Shown here piece by piece: positions 1 through 8,736 of a DNA stretch of 64,000 bases. The first letter of the stretch is position 1. Each line of letters opens with the position of its first letter. A model generated the notes under the pieces. The model was not told the DNA's origin, did no database searches, and saw only the letters and a list, made by a program, of their open reading frames with translations. Origin of the DNA: Ruminococcus flavefaciens (GTDB taxonomy: Bacteria > Bacillota > Clostridia > Oscillospirales > Ruminococcaceae); assembly GCA_015067005.1 (NCBI GenBank), contig SVNH01000017.1:1-64000 (forward strand), written 5' to 3'. The position numbers and the translations under genes were made by a program.

Positions 1-662
1 ATAGGGGGAAAATGTCAGCTTTTGTACCAGTTTTTTCTGTCCCCCTGTTGCCCCGAAGTTTCCCCCTCGTTAAGTGGCAGCGTGACGGCTTGTGCCGTCA
101 AGGCAGCATTTCTGTCGCTGTTACAGGGAGACGCCTTCACTTGCAAGGCGTCTCCCCTTCCAAAACAGTCCACCGGACTGTTTTGAAATTCCCCTCTTGC
201 GAAGCGCCTTCGAGAGTTTCGCCGCCTTAAAAGCCGAAAGCGGCGACCAAAGGCTCTGCCTTTGGAATCCGCTAAAGGGATAACATCCCTTTAGAATCCC
301 ATTGTTTGTGGTGTTAGCGAGTACGTTTAAGCTATGGCGACAAAGTAAGCGAGTTTACGAGCGTCAACGTGGAAGGGTGCAGCGTCACTCTGCCCTTTAG
401 AATCCCATTATTAGTGCCGTGAGCGAGTACGTGTAGGCTATGGCGATAAAGTAAGCGCGTGAAACAAGCGACAACGTGGAAGCCAGCGCAGGCTCTGCGC
501 CGTGGAAGCCAGCGGAGGCTCTCCGCAAGCCGACCGAAGGTTCGGCGAAGAACAGTCAAAAGCTGACAAAAAGGGGTCATGGGGAGAGGAAGGGGGAGCA
601 ACGAGGGGGAATGTACTATACGTTACGGCGCAAGCATAGAATCATTTGAAAGGAGTTTTGCC
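1..662. repeat. Palindrome- and repeat-rich intergenic spacer
   Basis: I see no credible gene here; the open frames lack ribosome binding sites and recognisable products. The stretch holds a run of inverted repeats: hairpins at 127-155, 161-185 (11-bp arms, 3-nt loop), 247-265 and 274-292, then two imperfect direct copies of an ~89-bp unit at 287-375 and 393-482, each containing 'agcgagtacg' and 'aacgtggaag'. Short GC-rich hairpin units follow to about 540. The pattern looks like a cluster of dispersed intergenic palindromic elements. Function unknown. Confidence 0.55.
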
Positions 663-917
663 ATGAATAACGATACAAACCCACTCCCGGAAGAAAAGCC
701 GGTAATACATCTCTCACAAGCCTCTCCCAAGCGCAGGAACGCTTCTCCGGCCGCCTTCCAGACCGTCCTGTGCTTACTCATCTGCTGCGGCTTCTACGCC
801 GCAAATCTCGCCTTCCCTGACGTTACAGAGGCTCTGTTTGAAAAGTTCTGCGCTCTTGCACACTCTGCGGAAAACACCCTCCCCAACCCTATCCGCATAG
901 TCGAGGAATGGCTGTGA
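663..917 (+). CDS. Small single-pass membrane protein upstream of M50 protease
   Basis: An 84-residue protein of unknown function. The ATG at 663 is chosen because AAAGGAG lies just upstream; an earlier in-frame start at 579 has no such site and lies in repeat-rich DNA. Residues ~33-52 form one hydrophobic segment (core 'VLCLLICCGFYAANLAF'), and the rest is polar. The frame overlaps the next gene by 10 bases, so the two are probably translationally coupled. The position resembles SpoIVFA, which precedes the SpoIVFB protease in spore formers, but I see no sequence identity to SpoIVFA, so this is a positional inference only. Confidence 0.6.
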   Translation: MNNDTNPLPEEKPVIHLSQASPKRRNASPAAFQTVLCLLICCGFYAANLAFPDVTEALFEKFCALAHSAENTLPNPIRIVEEWL

Positions 918-1480
918 ATCGCCGGATACGCATTCGTCTGCACTTCTCGTTCCTCGTGTTCAATGCAATAGTCTTCTCAGTTCAGGCTCAGGGAATGCTT
1001 CTGCGCTTCTACATAGTCTGCGCCCTGCACGAAGCCGCTCACATAGCTGCGGCGGCACTTCTCGGCAGAGAGATAGTCTCCGTGGACATTACAGGTCTCG
1101 GCATAAGGATGTCGCTTTCAGGGCACCGGATGTCCCCGGTTTTCAGCGATATACTGATACTTTCAGCTGGTCCGGCGGCGAACCTCACCATTTACGTCCT
1201 TCTCACGCTAAGCGGACGCACCGGTACCTTCGCCCTGCTTAACCTCGCGGCGGCGGTCTACAATCTTCTGCCTTACAGTCAGCTTGACGGCGGCGCGATA
1301 ATATCCCAGCTTGTGTCCGGAACTCCCCACGAAGCAGCGGCGATACGTCTGCTATCCGGCGTAAGAGCGGCATTTTCCGCCGGACTGCTCATAGCTCTGC
1401 TGAAATACGGTACTCCCCTCCTGCCGCTGTTCATACTTTCGCTGCTGCTTCTGGTCTCAGAGCAAAAACAAACCGGCTGA
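908..1480 (+). CDS. M50 family site-2 protease (SpoIVFB-like)
   Basis: A 190-residue polytopic membrane metalloprotease. The zinc-binding HExxH motif is HEAAH at residues 41-45, inside a hydrophobic segment. The second metal-ligand motif is 'NLLPYSQLDGG' with Asp127, as in M50 proteases that cleave substrates within the membrane. Length and architecture suit the SpoIVFB/S2P branch, which processes pro-sigma factors; the substrate is not evident here. A GTG at 914, six bases further on, is an alternative start better spaced from the GAGGA at 902-906. The gene overlaps the preceding small membrane gene. Confidence 0.82.
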   Translation: MAVNRRIRIRLHFSFLVFNAIVFSVQAQGMLLRFYIVCALHEAAHIAAAALLGREIVSVDITGLGIRMSLSGHRMSPVFSDILILSAGPAANLTIYVLLTLSGRTGTFALLNLAAAVYNLLPYSQLDGGAIISQLVSGTPHEAAAIRLLSGVRAAFSAGLLIALLKYGTPLLPLFILSLLLLVSEQKQTG

Positions 1481-1495
1481 CAAAGCGTCAGCCGG
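1473..1495. terminator. Convergent hairpin terminator
   Basis: CCGGCTGAC pairs with GTCAGCCGG across a 5-nt loop. It overlaps the stop codon of the M50 gene. Read on the minus strand the stem is followed by TTTGTTTTT, so it most likely ends the minus-strand operon whose last gene stops at 1502, and may serve both strands. Confidence 0.75.
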
Positions 1496-1501
1496 CAGCG
1501 T

Positions 1502-1735
1502 TTAAAGCGATTTCAGTTTTTTCTGCAATTCGATCATATGATTACGGCAGGCAGTTATCTCGCCGGTGTACTTATTGAACCATTCAACATCGTTTTCCTC
1601 CGGTGTTTCCTGAAGAAGAACCGCCTGAACAAGTGCGGACTGCGATCTTGAACGCTTACGCTCGATCTCTTCGATAGTCTGCATACAAACCTTGATCTCT
1701 TTTTTAAGCTTTCTTTTTTCACTCCATGTACCCAT
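1502..1735 (-). CDS. Small coiled-coil hypothetical protein
   Basis: A 77-residue hydrophilic protein, not recognised. It is rich in Lys/Glu/Arg and predicted by eye to be helical, with possible coiled coil at residues 5-30 and 60-77. It has no signal peptide. AAGGAG stands upstream of its ATG. It is the last gene of the minus-strand operon that starts at 9504, separated by 12 bases from the preceding gene, and is followed by the hairpin at 1473-1495. It could be a cytoplasmic partner of the coiled-coil protein encoded at 3032-5266; that is inference. Confidence 0.6.
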   Translation of the reverse strand: MGTWSEKRKLKKEIKVCMQTIEEIERKRSRSQSALVQAVLLQETPEENDVEWFNKYTGEITACRNHMIELQKKLKSL

Positions 1736-1747
1736 TTTCCATTCTCC

Positions 1748-2182
1748 TTAGTTACCTTTTTTGTCTATGCTCTCAACTATCTCTGCCGCTTCCTCATAGC
1801 CCTTATCGAGTTCATCAAGAATATGGTCTACCGCGTCTTTGAGCTCCGGCAGCTTCTCCTGCATCTGTTCGGGATACTTTATCAGGCAGGTATTCACCTC
1901 GTTGATGATCTTCTGCTTATCCTCAAAGCCGTCGATAAGGAACGCATACGATGCCGCACTGCTCATGTATCCTATCAGCATCGAATAGCGTGTATCATAG
2001 CCGCCCTCCGTGTTCATATAGCCCTCTATCTCGCCGGAAACGTGCCGCAATTCAGTCTTATACTGTTTCCTGTAAGTGCTCTGGACACGCCTTGTCTCGT
2101 CGATATACAAGCCAATGAACACCAGCAGAGCTATGAACGTTACGATAAGCAGTATTATCGTTGTTACAAGCTTACCCTTCAT
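1748..2182 (-). CDS. Single-pass membrane protein of the SipW/McrB-like operon
   Basis: A 144-residue protein of unknown function. The ATG at 2182 is preferred over an upstream frame start at 2263 because AGGAAA lies just before it and the longer version would overlap the previous gene by more than 90 bases. The start overlaps the stop of the preceding signal peptidase gene. Residues ~5-28 form an N-terminal transmembrane helix ending in 'LLVFIGLYI'; the remainder is a polar, mostly helical domain probably outside the cytoplasm. Not recognised. Overlap with the peptidase gene suggests a linked role. Confidence 0.65.
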   Translation of the reverse strand: MKGKLVTTIILLIVTFIALLVFIGLYIDETRRVQSTYRKQYKTELRHVSGEIEGYMNTEGGYDTRYSMLIGYMSSAASYAFLIDGFEDKQKIINEVNTCLIKYPEQMQEKLPELKDAVDHILDELDKGYEEAAEIVESIDKKGN

Positions 2183-3035
2183 CAGTTTTTCCTGATTCAA
2201 GCTCAACCACCTCTTCCTCCGCTGATGCTTCCTCTCTTGCAAGGCGTTCCTTTTCCTTATCAATAGCCTCGCGCATGAGTTTTTCCATATCCTCGCTGTC
2301 TGCTTCCTGCTTTTCTCTCACTGTTTCTCCGAGGTTTGAGATCGTTCTCACCTCGTAAAGAGCAATGAGCGTCATCGGGATTATAACGAGTATAAGGAGT
2401 ATTTTTCTTCTGTCGGCAAAGGAGTTTATCCACTTGAAAAACTTTGCTTTGCCGGTATATTTTCCTATGATCTGATCCGGTCTTATTCTTTTGGAATCTG
2501 CTATCGTATTGGCATCGCCCTTGGTAATGAAATCCCCTTCCGGAGTTATCTCGATTATCCTGTGGGTGACAAGCTTTCCGCTGACCTCGCCTTCCTCTGA
2601 GCGGAACGTAATAACGTCCCCGACCTCCAGTTCATCAGCCGGAACTTTTTTTACATATATGTAATCGCCGGTGTGGAGAGAAGGCTCCATGCTTCCCGTC
2701 ACGACTGTGAGAAGGCTTCTGCCGAATACATTCACCGGCTTTCCCTTAGCCGAGCACACCATGATATACGCTATGAACAATACCATGAGCACGGTAAATA
2801 CCGAAAGGAACACATTGAAGCCGCGGCTCAGCTTTTCGAGCGTTCCGGACTCCTCTTCCGGTTCTTCCGCAGGTTCGGCGGATGCTGTTTCAGCCGGAGT
2901 CTCGTCCGCAGTATCAGCAGTTTCCTGAGCTTCATCCTCAGCACCGGGGATCTCCTCAGTATTCTGAGCTGATACCTCATCAGCTTTGGCGTTCTCCTCT
3001 TCGGCAGCAGCTATCTCGTTTTCGGTCTCATTCAA
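2172..3035 (-). CDS. sipW: SipW-like signal peptidase I (S26B), acidic N-terminus
   Basis: A 287-residue membrane signal peptidase of the ER/archaeal-type S26B family, in which a Ser-His pair replaces the bacterial Ser-Lys dyad. Ser115 lies in 'TGSMEPSLHTGD' and His158 in 'VTHRI'; 'KGDANT' follows as expected. Transmembrane helices are at ~72-95 and ~212-232. The first ~65 residues are an unusual Glu/Ala/Thr-rich acidic tail preceding helix 1. SipW-type enzymes process TasA-like matrix proteins, and such proteins are encoded at 7866-8687, 10006-11022 and 18413 onward. The ATG overlaps the upstream gene's stop by four bases. Confidence 0.85.
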   Translation of the reverse strand: MNETENEIAAAEEENAKADEVSAQNTEEIPGAEDEAQETADTADETPAETASAEPAEEPEEESGTLEKLSRGFNVFLSVFTVLMVLFIAYIMVCSAKGKPVNVFGRSLLTVVTGSMEPSLHTGDYIYVKKVPADELEVGDVITFRSEEGEVSGKLVTHRIIEITPEGDFITKGDANTIADSKRIRPDQIIGKYTGKAKFFKWINSFADRRKILLILVIIPMTLIALYEVRTISNLGETVREKQEADSEDMEKLMREAIDKEKERLAREEASAEEEVVELESGKTDEG

Positions 3036-5266
3036 GTCTGTCCCCCACCTTGTTCAACGTACTTTCTTCTTCTCTGAGCGCGGCGGCGGCGTATCTTTTC
3101 AATACGTCCAACGTGATACTCCTTGTAAAGCTTCTGCATATACTGCTGTATCTCGCGCTGCTGCTCGGGAGTTCTTTCCGGCGGCTTGTATACCGGCTTC
3201 GGACGGTTCTTATCCTCGCGCCGTCTCTTCCGCTTGAACTTCATATCGCCTATCTTACGCCAGAAACGGTAATGGAAGGTCTGGGCGTATTTCTTGTAAT
3301 AGAACTCCATTTCGTTATGCTTACGCTTCTCTTCCTCAGCCAGACGCTTCTTTTCGGCTAACTCAGCGCGTCTGAACTTGAAGTCCGGACGGTCGGCTTT
3401 TTCCGGTATGATACCGAATACCATTGCGAGAATATATCGTATGAGCCGCGGTATAGCGTAGATCGGATTCTTTGAATATTCGCGGCGGATAGTCTCGAAC
3501 GGCTTGCTCTCGAAATACTGTCTCTCCGCTTTGAGACGCTCGGCGCGTTCCTTTTCGATACGCTCCTTCTCGCGCTTCTGCTGCTCTAACTTCATACGTG
3601 CAGCGACTTCACGCGGATCCTCAAATTCCGGCTTATCCTTTTCACCGTTTTCTTCCATAGCCGCCTTAGCCTGCTCGACCTCTTCGTCGGTGACTTCATT
3701 ATAGGCGTTAAGCTTATCTACCTCGTCATCGGTATCGAAGCGTTCGAGGACATCCTTGTCCATACCCTCAGCACCGCCGAGTTCTCCGCGGACAAGCTTC
3801 TTTTCCTCTTCAAGACGTGCTCTTTCAGCAGCGATACGCTCTTCTTCCTCACGCTTGAGACGTTCTTCCTCTTCGCGTTTGCGGATAGCCTCAAGCCGCG
3901 CAAGGCGCTCTTCCTCCTGACGTATACGTTCCTTTTCGGCGGCTTCCTGCTCGGCTTTTTTCTTTGCGAGCATTTCCTGAAGCTGGCGCTCTTCCTCTTC
4001 GCGCTGTATACGCTGGCGTTCGAGTTCTTCCTGTCTTGCCTTCTCGATGCGTTCGAGTTCTTCCTGACGTTTTTCCTCTTCGATACGCAGTCTCTCGCGT
4101 TCGAGACGTTCTGCTTCGAGTTTTTTGAGGTATTCCCTTTCGATGTCGATAACAGCGTTTATCTGCTCATAGACAAGCGAGAGGTCCTCGGGCAGCTTCT
4201 TTACGAACTGAACATCGCCGCCCGCCGTAACATAGCCTGCTGCAGTATCAGCTACGATACCGTAATCGCTGGCGATCTCCTTGTTGAATTTCTTCACGAA
4301 CTTCGGAGAGACAGGCTTCATCTTCTGAGTTTTCAGCTTTTCGAGTGTCTGGTCACCGTCGCTGTTATACGAACGGAACAGCAGGAAGTTTATTATCATG
4401 ACCTTATAGAAATCGTCTATATAGTCATTCTGCGGCTTCACCGCGGTGTTTTCAACATTTATGCTGTATCCGACCTTATCGTAGCTTTCGATATACTGCC
4501 ACAGCGTTAAACACGCTTTCAGGTCGACATTTTTCATGATAGCGTTTGTTCGCATTACCGGCGGACGTATGTAGGTATTTCCGAGAGTCTGGCACAGTAC
4601 CGAGCCTTTATAGCCCTCGATGACCTTTTTCAGCTTCTCTACCCTCTGCCATATCGTCATGCCGCTTGAATCGTAGGAATCAAGGCTCTCGGTAGTCTCG
4701 ACCTTGAGCTCGATCTTGAGTTTTCCGCCTGCACCGTCATCAATGGCGGTATCGTAGCCCATTGCCATGACCTTTTCGTCCTTGGTCACCTGTGCAAGCT
4801 TCTCATATCTGGTATTGATGAAGATATAAAGTCTGTCGATGAGAGTATTAACGAACTTGTTCTCGTAGGTCATCATACTCTCTTCCTTATGCACGTTGAG
4901 TATCTTGGAGGGCGTTATCTTGCCGGTCCTCTTGTCGATGCTCTGTATCAGGTCGGTATGCTGAGCGAGGTGCTTTACCGATTCAACAGTTATCTTCTTT
5001 GAAAGTGCTATCGGGACAACCTCCTCGACATCCTCGATAGTTTTTCGCGGACTTCTCAGGAAATTATCAAGGTGTAAGATACCGTTCTCGATCGCCTCTA
5101 CCCATGAAACGTCTATTACCTTTTCCATGATCTTACGGTTCATGGCGAAGGTATTCCGGCTTGAACGGATGAGTGTATCAAGATTGCTGAACAGCTGGTC
5201 ATCCTCAAAAATGTCAATAAATTCCTTGAATTCACCGTACCATTTGCTGTATGAATTATCGCTCAT
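3032..5266 (-). CDS. Large coiled-coil protein with DUF2357/McrC-like N-terminal region
   Basis: A 744-residue cytoplasmic protein. The N-terminal ~380 residues look like the DUF2357 region found beside McrB-like ATPases: 'MMTYENKFVNTLIDRLY' at ~130 matches the family's conserved ENRFV-type helix. Residues ~385-500 are a long charged coiled coil of Glu/Arg/Lys repeats; residues ~560-744 are strongly basic, with a short hydrophobic patch near 'YILAMVFGIIP'. I do not see the PD-(D/E)xK nuclease expected of a true McrC. AGGTGAG precedes the ATG. The McrB-like ATPase gene lies 28 bases upstream, implying a partnership. The family assignment rests on recognition by eye and is moderately sure. Confidence 0.65.
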   Translation of the reverse strand: MSDNSYSKWYGEFKEFIDIFEDDQLFSNLDTLIRSSRNTFAMNRKIMEKVIDVSWVEAIENGILHLDNFLRSPRKTIEDVEEVVPIALSKKITVESVKHLAQHTDLIQSIDKRTGKITPSKILNVHKEESMMTYENKFVNTLIDRLYIFINTRYEKLAQVTKDEKVMAMGYDTAIDDGAGGKLKIELKVETTESLDSYDSSGMTIWQRVEKLKKVIEGYKGSVLCQTLGNTYIRPPVMRTNAIMKNVDLKACLTLWQYIESYDKVGYSINVENTAVKPQNDYIDDFYKVMIINFLLFRSYNSDGDQTLEKLKTQKMKPVSPKFVKKFNKEIASDYGIVADTAAGYVTAGGDVQFVKKLPEDLSLVYEQINAVIDIEREYLKKLEAERLERERLRIEEEKRQEELERIEKARQEELERQRIQREEEERQLQEMLAKKKAEQEAAEKERIRQEEERLARLEAIRKREEEERLKREEEERIAAERARLEEEKKLVRGELGGAEGMDKDVLERFDTDDEVDKLNAYNEVTDEEVEQAKAAMEENGEKDKPEFEDPREVAARMKLEQQKREKERIEKERAERLKAERQYFESKPFETIRREYSKNPIYAIPRLIRYILAMVFGIIPEKADRPDFKFRRAELAEKKRLAEEEKRKHNEMEFYYKKYAQTFHYRFWRKIGDMKFKRKRRREDKNRPKPVYKPPERTPEQQREIQQYMQKLYKEYHVGRIEKIRRRRAQRRRKYVEQGGGQT

Positions 5267-5294
5267 TCGTTCTCACCTGCCAATCAGGAACGAA

Positions 5295-6869
5295 TCAGAA
5301 CAGCTTCTGAAGTCTTTCGAGGTAAGCTATGGATTCGTTCATTTTGTTTTTACCGAAGGATTTGTTGATATATACACAAAGCTCACGGAGCTCTTCCCTG
5401 AGCATTGCGAGGTTGAGTGATTCAAATTTTCTGAATATCTTGGTAGCGAGCACATAGTCGATACCTTCAAGCTCATCACCGCCGCAGGCTACGAATACCG
5501 GCACGAAGAGGTTCATCTGCTTGAGGATACGGTTACCGAAGGCAACTCTGAGCTTTTCGATTACCCAAAGGTCAAGCTGCTGTATCTTCTTTAGGTTTTC
5601 CTGCGAGATAGGATACTTGTCGAAAGCCTCTCTGAACAGCTTATCGAGGTAATCGAAGCCGAGGTTGAGAGGAGGAGTATCAGGTGCTTCAAAGGCAACG
5701 CCCTTTGAATCGAGGTTGATAGGCTGTGCACGGTCGTAGACCTTATCCGAGATCGCGTAAGTGGAGTCATCGTTGTTAGCTGTACCGATATACCAGATAT
5801 TCTGCGGAATAACGATCTTTCCTCTGTCGAGCTTGACAGGGTCGGTGCTCCATGTATTCGGAACGATGTCGAGCTCCCATTCATCGGCGTTAGGCATTTC
5901 GAGAATGGAGAGCATTTCAGCGAAGTAATACTCAACTCGCGCGATATTCATTTCATCGAGAAGGATGAGGTTGATGTCGTTATTATAGTTGGATGAGTAT
6001 ATTCTCTTGAGGACTTCGGTCTCGTTGAAGTTCTTTGTGAATTCGTTGAAGTAACCGAAAAGCTCAGTACGGTCACGCCACGAAGGCTGTACCGAAGCGA
6101 TAGTGGTATCGACCTGAAGGAACTTACCGAACGAGTAAGGGAGAGAGGTCTTACCGGTACCGGATATACCCTGAAGGATGATAAGCTTCGTTGAAGCCAT
6201 ACCTGCAAGGAACAGACGTATAGTCTTATGCTCATAGTAAAGGTGCATACGTGAGCAGGCGAAATTTCGGTATCTCTCGACGATACCGACAAGATCGAGC
6301 GAGGTATCGTACTCCGGCGGCTCATAGGTCTTGTAGAAGGTATCGACCTCGATGAGCTTCGAGAAACGGTAATCGCTGGTCTGGACAACGCCATCCTCGA
6401 TAGTACCCACGTTGGCAGGGGCAGTCTCGCCCTCGCCTTCCATAGCGAGTGCGTTTCCGCCGGCATAGGAGAGCGCTCCGGACGTTGGAAGTCCCATCTG
6501 AGAGACCTTCATCGCCATGATCTCGTCCTTTTCCTTAGCCATTTTGATGACCTGTCTCTGCAAAGCTGCGATCTCCTCAAGAAGGTCCTCGTTGCTGACG
6601 ATAGAGTGCCTGAACCGCACGTATTTACGCACAACGAAGAATATGATGAGTATTATGAGAACATATATCGCAATTACGATGATAACAGAGAGTATGGTGA
6701 GTATCCATCCCAGCGCCCCCATACTGGCTGTGTGTTCCTTGAATATTGATATGTAGTTGGGAATATCGAATATCTGCTTGAAGCCGTCCCTGAGACCCCG
6801 GAAGATCTCGGTATAGCCCTTGAGCATTTCCGATATGAACGCGAAAAAGAATTTAAGAAAACCGTTCAT
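5295..6869 (-). CDS. Membrane-anchored McrB-like AAA+ ATPase
   Basis: A 524-residue protein with an N-terminal membrane anchor (helix ~52-80) followed by a short coiled segment (~95-115) and a AAA+ domain. Walker A is GISGTGKT at 234-241, Walker B is LILLDE at 301-306 followed by 'MNIARVEYYFAEML', and the sensor region 'GTANNDDST' is at 362-370 with Arg380 a possible finger. The 'DEMN..R.E.YF' pattern is typical of McrB/MoxR-class NTPases. McrB in restriction systems is soluble, so the membrane anchor and the neighbouring signal peptidases point to a membrane process rather than a classical McrBC nuclease. GGAG precedes the ATG. Confidence 0.8.
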   Translation of the reverse strand: MNGFLKFFFAFISEMLKGYTEIFRGLRDGFKQIFDIPNYISIFKEHTASMGALGWILTILSVIIVIAIYVLIILIIFFVVRKYVRFRHSIVSNEDLLEEIAALQRQVIKMAKEKDEIMAMKVSQMGLPTSGALSYAGGNALAMEGEGETAPANVGTIEDGVVQTSDYRFSKLIEVDTFYKTYEPPEYDTSLDLVGIVERYRNFACSRMHLYYEHKTIRLFLAGMASTKLIILQGISGTGKTSLPYSFGKFLQVDTTIASVQPSWRDRTELFGYFNEFTKNFNETEVLKRIYSSNYNNDINLILLDEMNIARVEYYFAEMLSILEMPNADEWELDIVPNTWSTDPVKLDRGKIVIPQNIWYIGTANNDDSTYAISDKVYDRAQPINLDSKGVAFEAPDTPPLNLGFDYLDKLFREAFDKYPISQENLKKIQQLDLWVIEKLRVAFGNRILKQMNLFVPVFVACGGDELEGIDYVLATKIFRKFESLNLAMLREELRELCVYINKSFGKNKMNESIAYLERLQKLF

Positions 6870-6911
6870 TTTAAACTCCGATCAGTAATTATACCCGCGC
6901 TTTCCGTGATA

Positions 6912-6937
6912 TTCCGGATATTGCTGCTTATCCGGAA
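6912..6937 (-). other. Intra-operon hairpin
   Basis: A perfect 9-bp stem (TTCCGGATA/TATCCGGAA) with an 8-nt loop sits in the 82-base gap between the signal peptidase and the ATPase genes. No T-run follows on the minus strand, so it is more likely an mRNA processing or stabilising element than a terminator. Confidence 0.45.
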
Positions 6938-6951
6938 AGCCAAGTCTGTTG

Positions 6952-7845
6952 TTATGCTTCTTCTTTGCCAGTTTCCGCGGAAGCCTCGTTTACTGCTGCG
7001 GCAGCTTCTTCAACGGCTTCCTCTGCTTTGTCTGTGATTATTTCTTCTGCCTTTTCAGCGGCAGTTTCGGCTGTTTTTTCGGCTGTATCGGCAGCCTTTT
7101 CAGCGATGTCAGCGGCTTTTTCTGCTGTCTGTTCAGCTGCTTCGGCTATCTTCTCAGCGGTATCCGCTGCACTTTCAGCTGCTTTTTCAGCGGTATCCGC
7201 TGTCTTTTCAGCTGCCTCTTCGGACTTCTGCTTCTCAGCGAGGTATTCCTCGATAGCGCGGCGCTTTATCTCCTCTTCGTCGAGCTGTGCGGACTTGTCG
7301 CCGTTCTTGACCTCGATAAGTGTTGCGATGAACTTATAAAGCTCGAAGAGGAAGAATACTGCAAGCGGAATGATGATACAGATGAAGAATCCCTTCTTTG
7401 TTTTGAGGAAATCAAGCACCTTTCCGAAGCCTGAGATCTTGACCTCAGTCCATTTACCGATAATATCGCTGGAATATGCCGGAACATCATCGTCCTTGCT
7501 GTTGTTATCGCCTCGTGTGATGAAGCTTACAGCGCCGTCCTCATTCTTGACCTCGACGATTCTATGGGTGTTCTTGACACGCTTGCCGTCGATAAGGGTC
7601 CAGAAAGTGATAACATCGTCTTCTTTGAGATCGTTCACATCGTCGATCTCCTTACAGAGTATCATATCGCCCTTCTTGAAGGTCGGGCTCATGGAGTCTG
7701 ATTCAACAGTGAGCGGCATATAGCCGAGAATGTTTGAAACTCCGTTGTTTTTCTCAGATGAAAATACTATTAATGTGATAAGAAGCGCAAATATAAGCAC
7801 GATCCATGCCAGAATATTTACTGTGATCTTTACTGCCTTTTTCAT
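6952..7845 (-). CDS. sipW: SipW-like signal peptidase I with long Ala/Glu/Thr repeat tail
   Basis: A 297-residue S26B-type signal peptidase. Catalytic Ser51 lies in 'ESDSMSPTFKKGD' and His94 in 'NTHRIVE'; 'RGDNN' follows. Helices are at ~8-28 and ~150-172. The C-terminal ~115 residues are a degenerate repeat of 'AEKAADTAEK'-like units, highly helical and charged, which SipW enzymes normally lack. The ATG at 7845 is preferred over 7869 because AAGGAG lies just upstream of it. The gene follows the TasA-like anchored protein with near-overlap, consistent with the enzyme acting on that protein and on the product of 10006-11022. Confidence 0.85.
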   Translation of the reverse strand: MKKAVKITVNILAWIVLIFALLITLIVFSSEKNNGVSNILGYMPLTVESDSMSPTFKKGDMILCKEIDDVNDLKEDDVITFWTLIDGKRVKNTHRIVEVKNEDGAVSFITRGDNNSKDDDVPAYSSDIIGKWTEVKISGFGKVLDFLKTKKGFFICIIIPLAVFFLFELYKFIATLIEVKNGDKSAQLDEEEIKRRAIEEYLAEKQKSEEAAEKTADTAEKAAESAADTAEKIAEAAEQTAEKAADIAEKAADTAEKTAETAAEKAEEIITDKAEEAVEEAAAAVNEASAETGKEEA

Positions 7846-7865
7846 TTTTTCATTTCTCCTTAATA

Positions 7866-8687
7866 TCATGTAGATTCTGTTATCTTGAAGTCCATACCAA
7901 GCTTGATCGTTCCGCCTATGATGTCGTCAACGCAGTCCGGATCGTTGCCTTCAAGCCAGATAACAATGGTATATTTGTCCTTGCTGTTAGGGGTGAAGCC
8001 TTCACGGAAGGTCTGCATGACCTTTGTCGATGAAGCGAATTCCTCATCGCAGTCGCTTTCCTTGCCGTTTCCGTCGGATTTGGTCTTACCGTAGACCTTC
8101 TTTTCGCCGTTCTGGTATACCGCAACTCTTACGGCTTCATCCACGTTCTTTGAAACGCTCTCGATAACAAGATCGCCTTCATAAGAGAGCGTATCGTCTC
8201 CGGAATTGATAAGATAGAAGGTATAGGCGATATAGTTCTCGCCGTTGTGGCTGCCGTTCACCTTATCAACATTCGCAGGTATGTCATTTCCGCTGATATT
8301 GGTCATATCATAGACTATATCAGCATTCAGGACCGCCATTGTCTTGTTATATTCAGGAGTTTCTGAAAGTGTTAGTCCCTGATTGATCATGTCGTACTTA
8401 TTCACCCGGACCGTAAAGCTGCCGAACTGGTCGTAAAAATACGATATAGCGTAAGCAACTGCAACTATCGCTATCAGCAGCACAGTGAGCAGACTAAGTA
8501 CCCTTATCACTATCGCATAACGCTTTACTTCTTTTGCCTTTCGCCGCAATTCAAGAACATCCCTGAGTTTACCCTCATTATCCCGTGTGTCAACAGGAGG
8601 GGTTCCGGCAGTCTCAGCGGACTGATTCTCGGCTGAATTGTTCTCGGCAGAAGTATCAGGAGCGTTTTTCTTCTTTCTACCAATCAA
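7866..8687 (-). CDS. Membrane-anchored TasA-like protein
   Basis: A 273-residue type II membrane protein. Residues 1-45 are polar, residues ~58-84 form a transmembrane helix, and the rest is a beta-rich exported domain. Its C-terminus ('IWLEGNDPDC', then 'GTIKLGMDFKI') parallels that of the secreted protein at 10006-11022 ('LWYEGEDVNC', then 'LTVGLKFDL'), so the two share a domain. The start is a TTG preceded by CGGAG; no ATG in frame is available. Lacking the AYFT-type cleavage site, it may stay anchored and act as a base or assembly factor for a filament; that role is inference. Confidence 0.68.
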   Translation of the reverse strand: MIGRKKKNAPDTSAENNSAENQSAETAGTPPVDTRDNEGKLRDVLELRRKAKEVKRYAIVIRVLSLLTVLLIAIVAVAYAISYFYDQFGSFTVRVNKYDMINQGLTLSETPEYNKTMAVLNADIVYDMTNISGNDIPANVDKVNGSHNGENYIAYTFYLINSGDDTLSYEGDLVIESVSKNVDEAVRVAVYQNGEKKVYGKTKSDGNGKESDCDEEFASSTKVMQTFREGFTPNSKDKYTIVIWLEGNDPDCVDDIIGGTIKLGMDFKITEST

Positions 8688-8736
8688 ATCGCATTCTCCG
8701 TTCTATATAAATGTCCATCCTTAAAGGAATTTGCAA

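Noticed and set aside
3032..6869. A classical McrBC restriction system
   Set aside because: The ATPase is membrane anchored, the partner shows no nuclease motif that I can see, and both lie inside a secretion operon; only the McrB-like ATPase class and a DUF2357-like region are supported.
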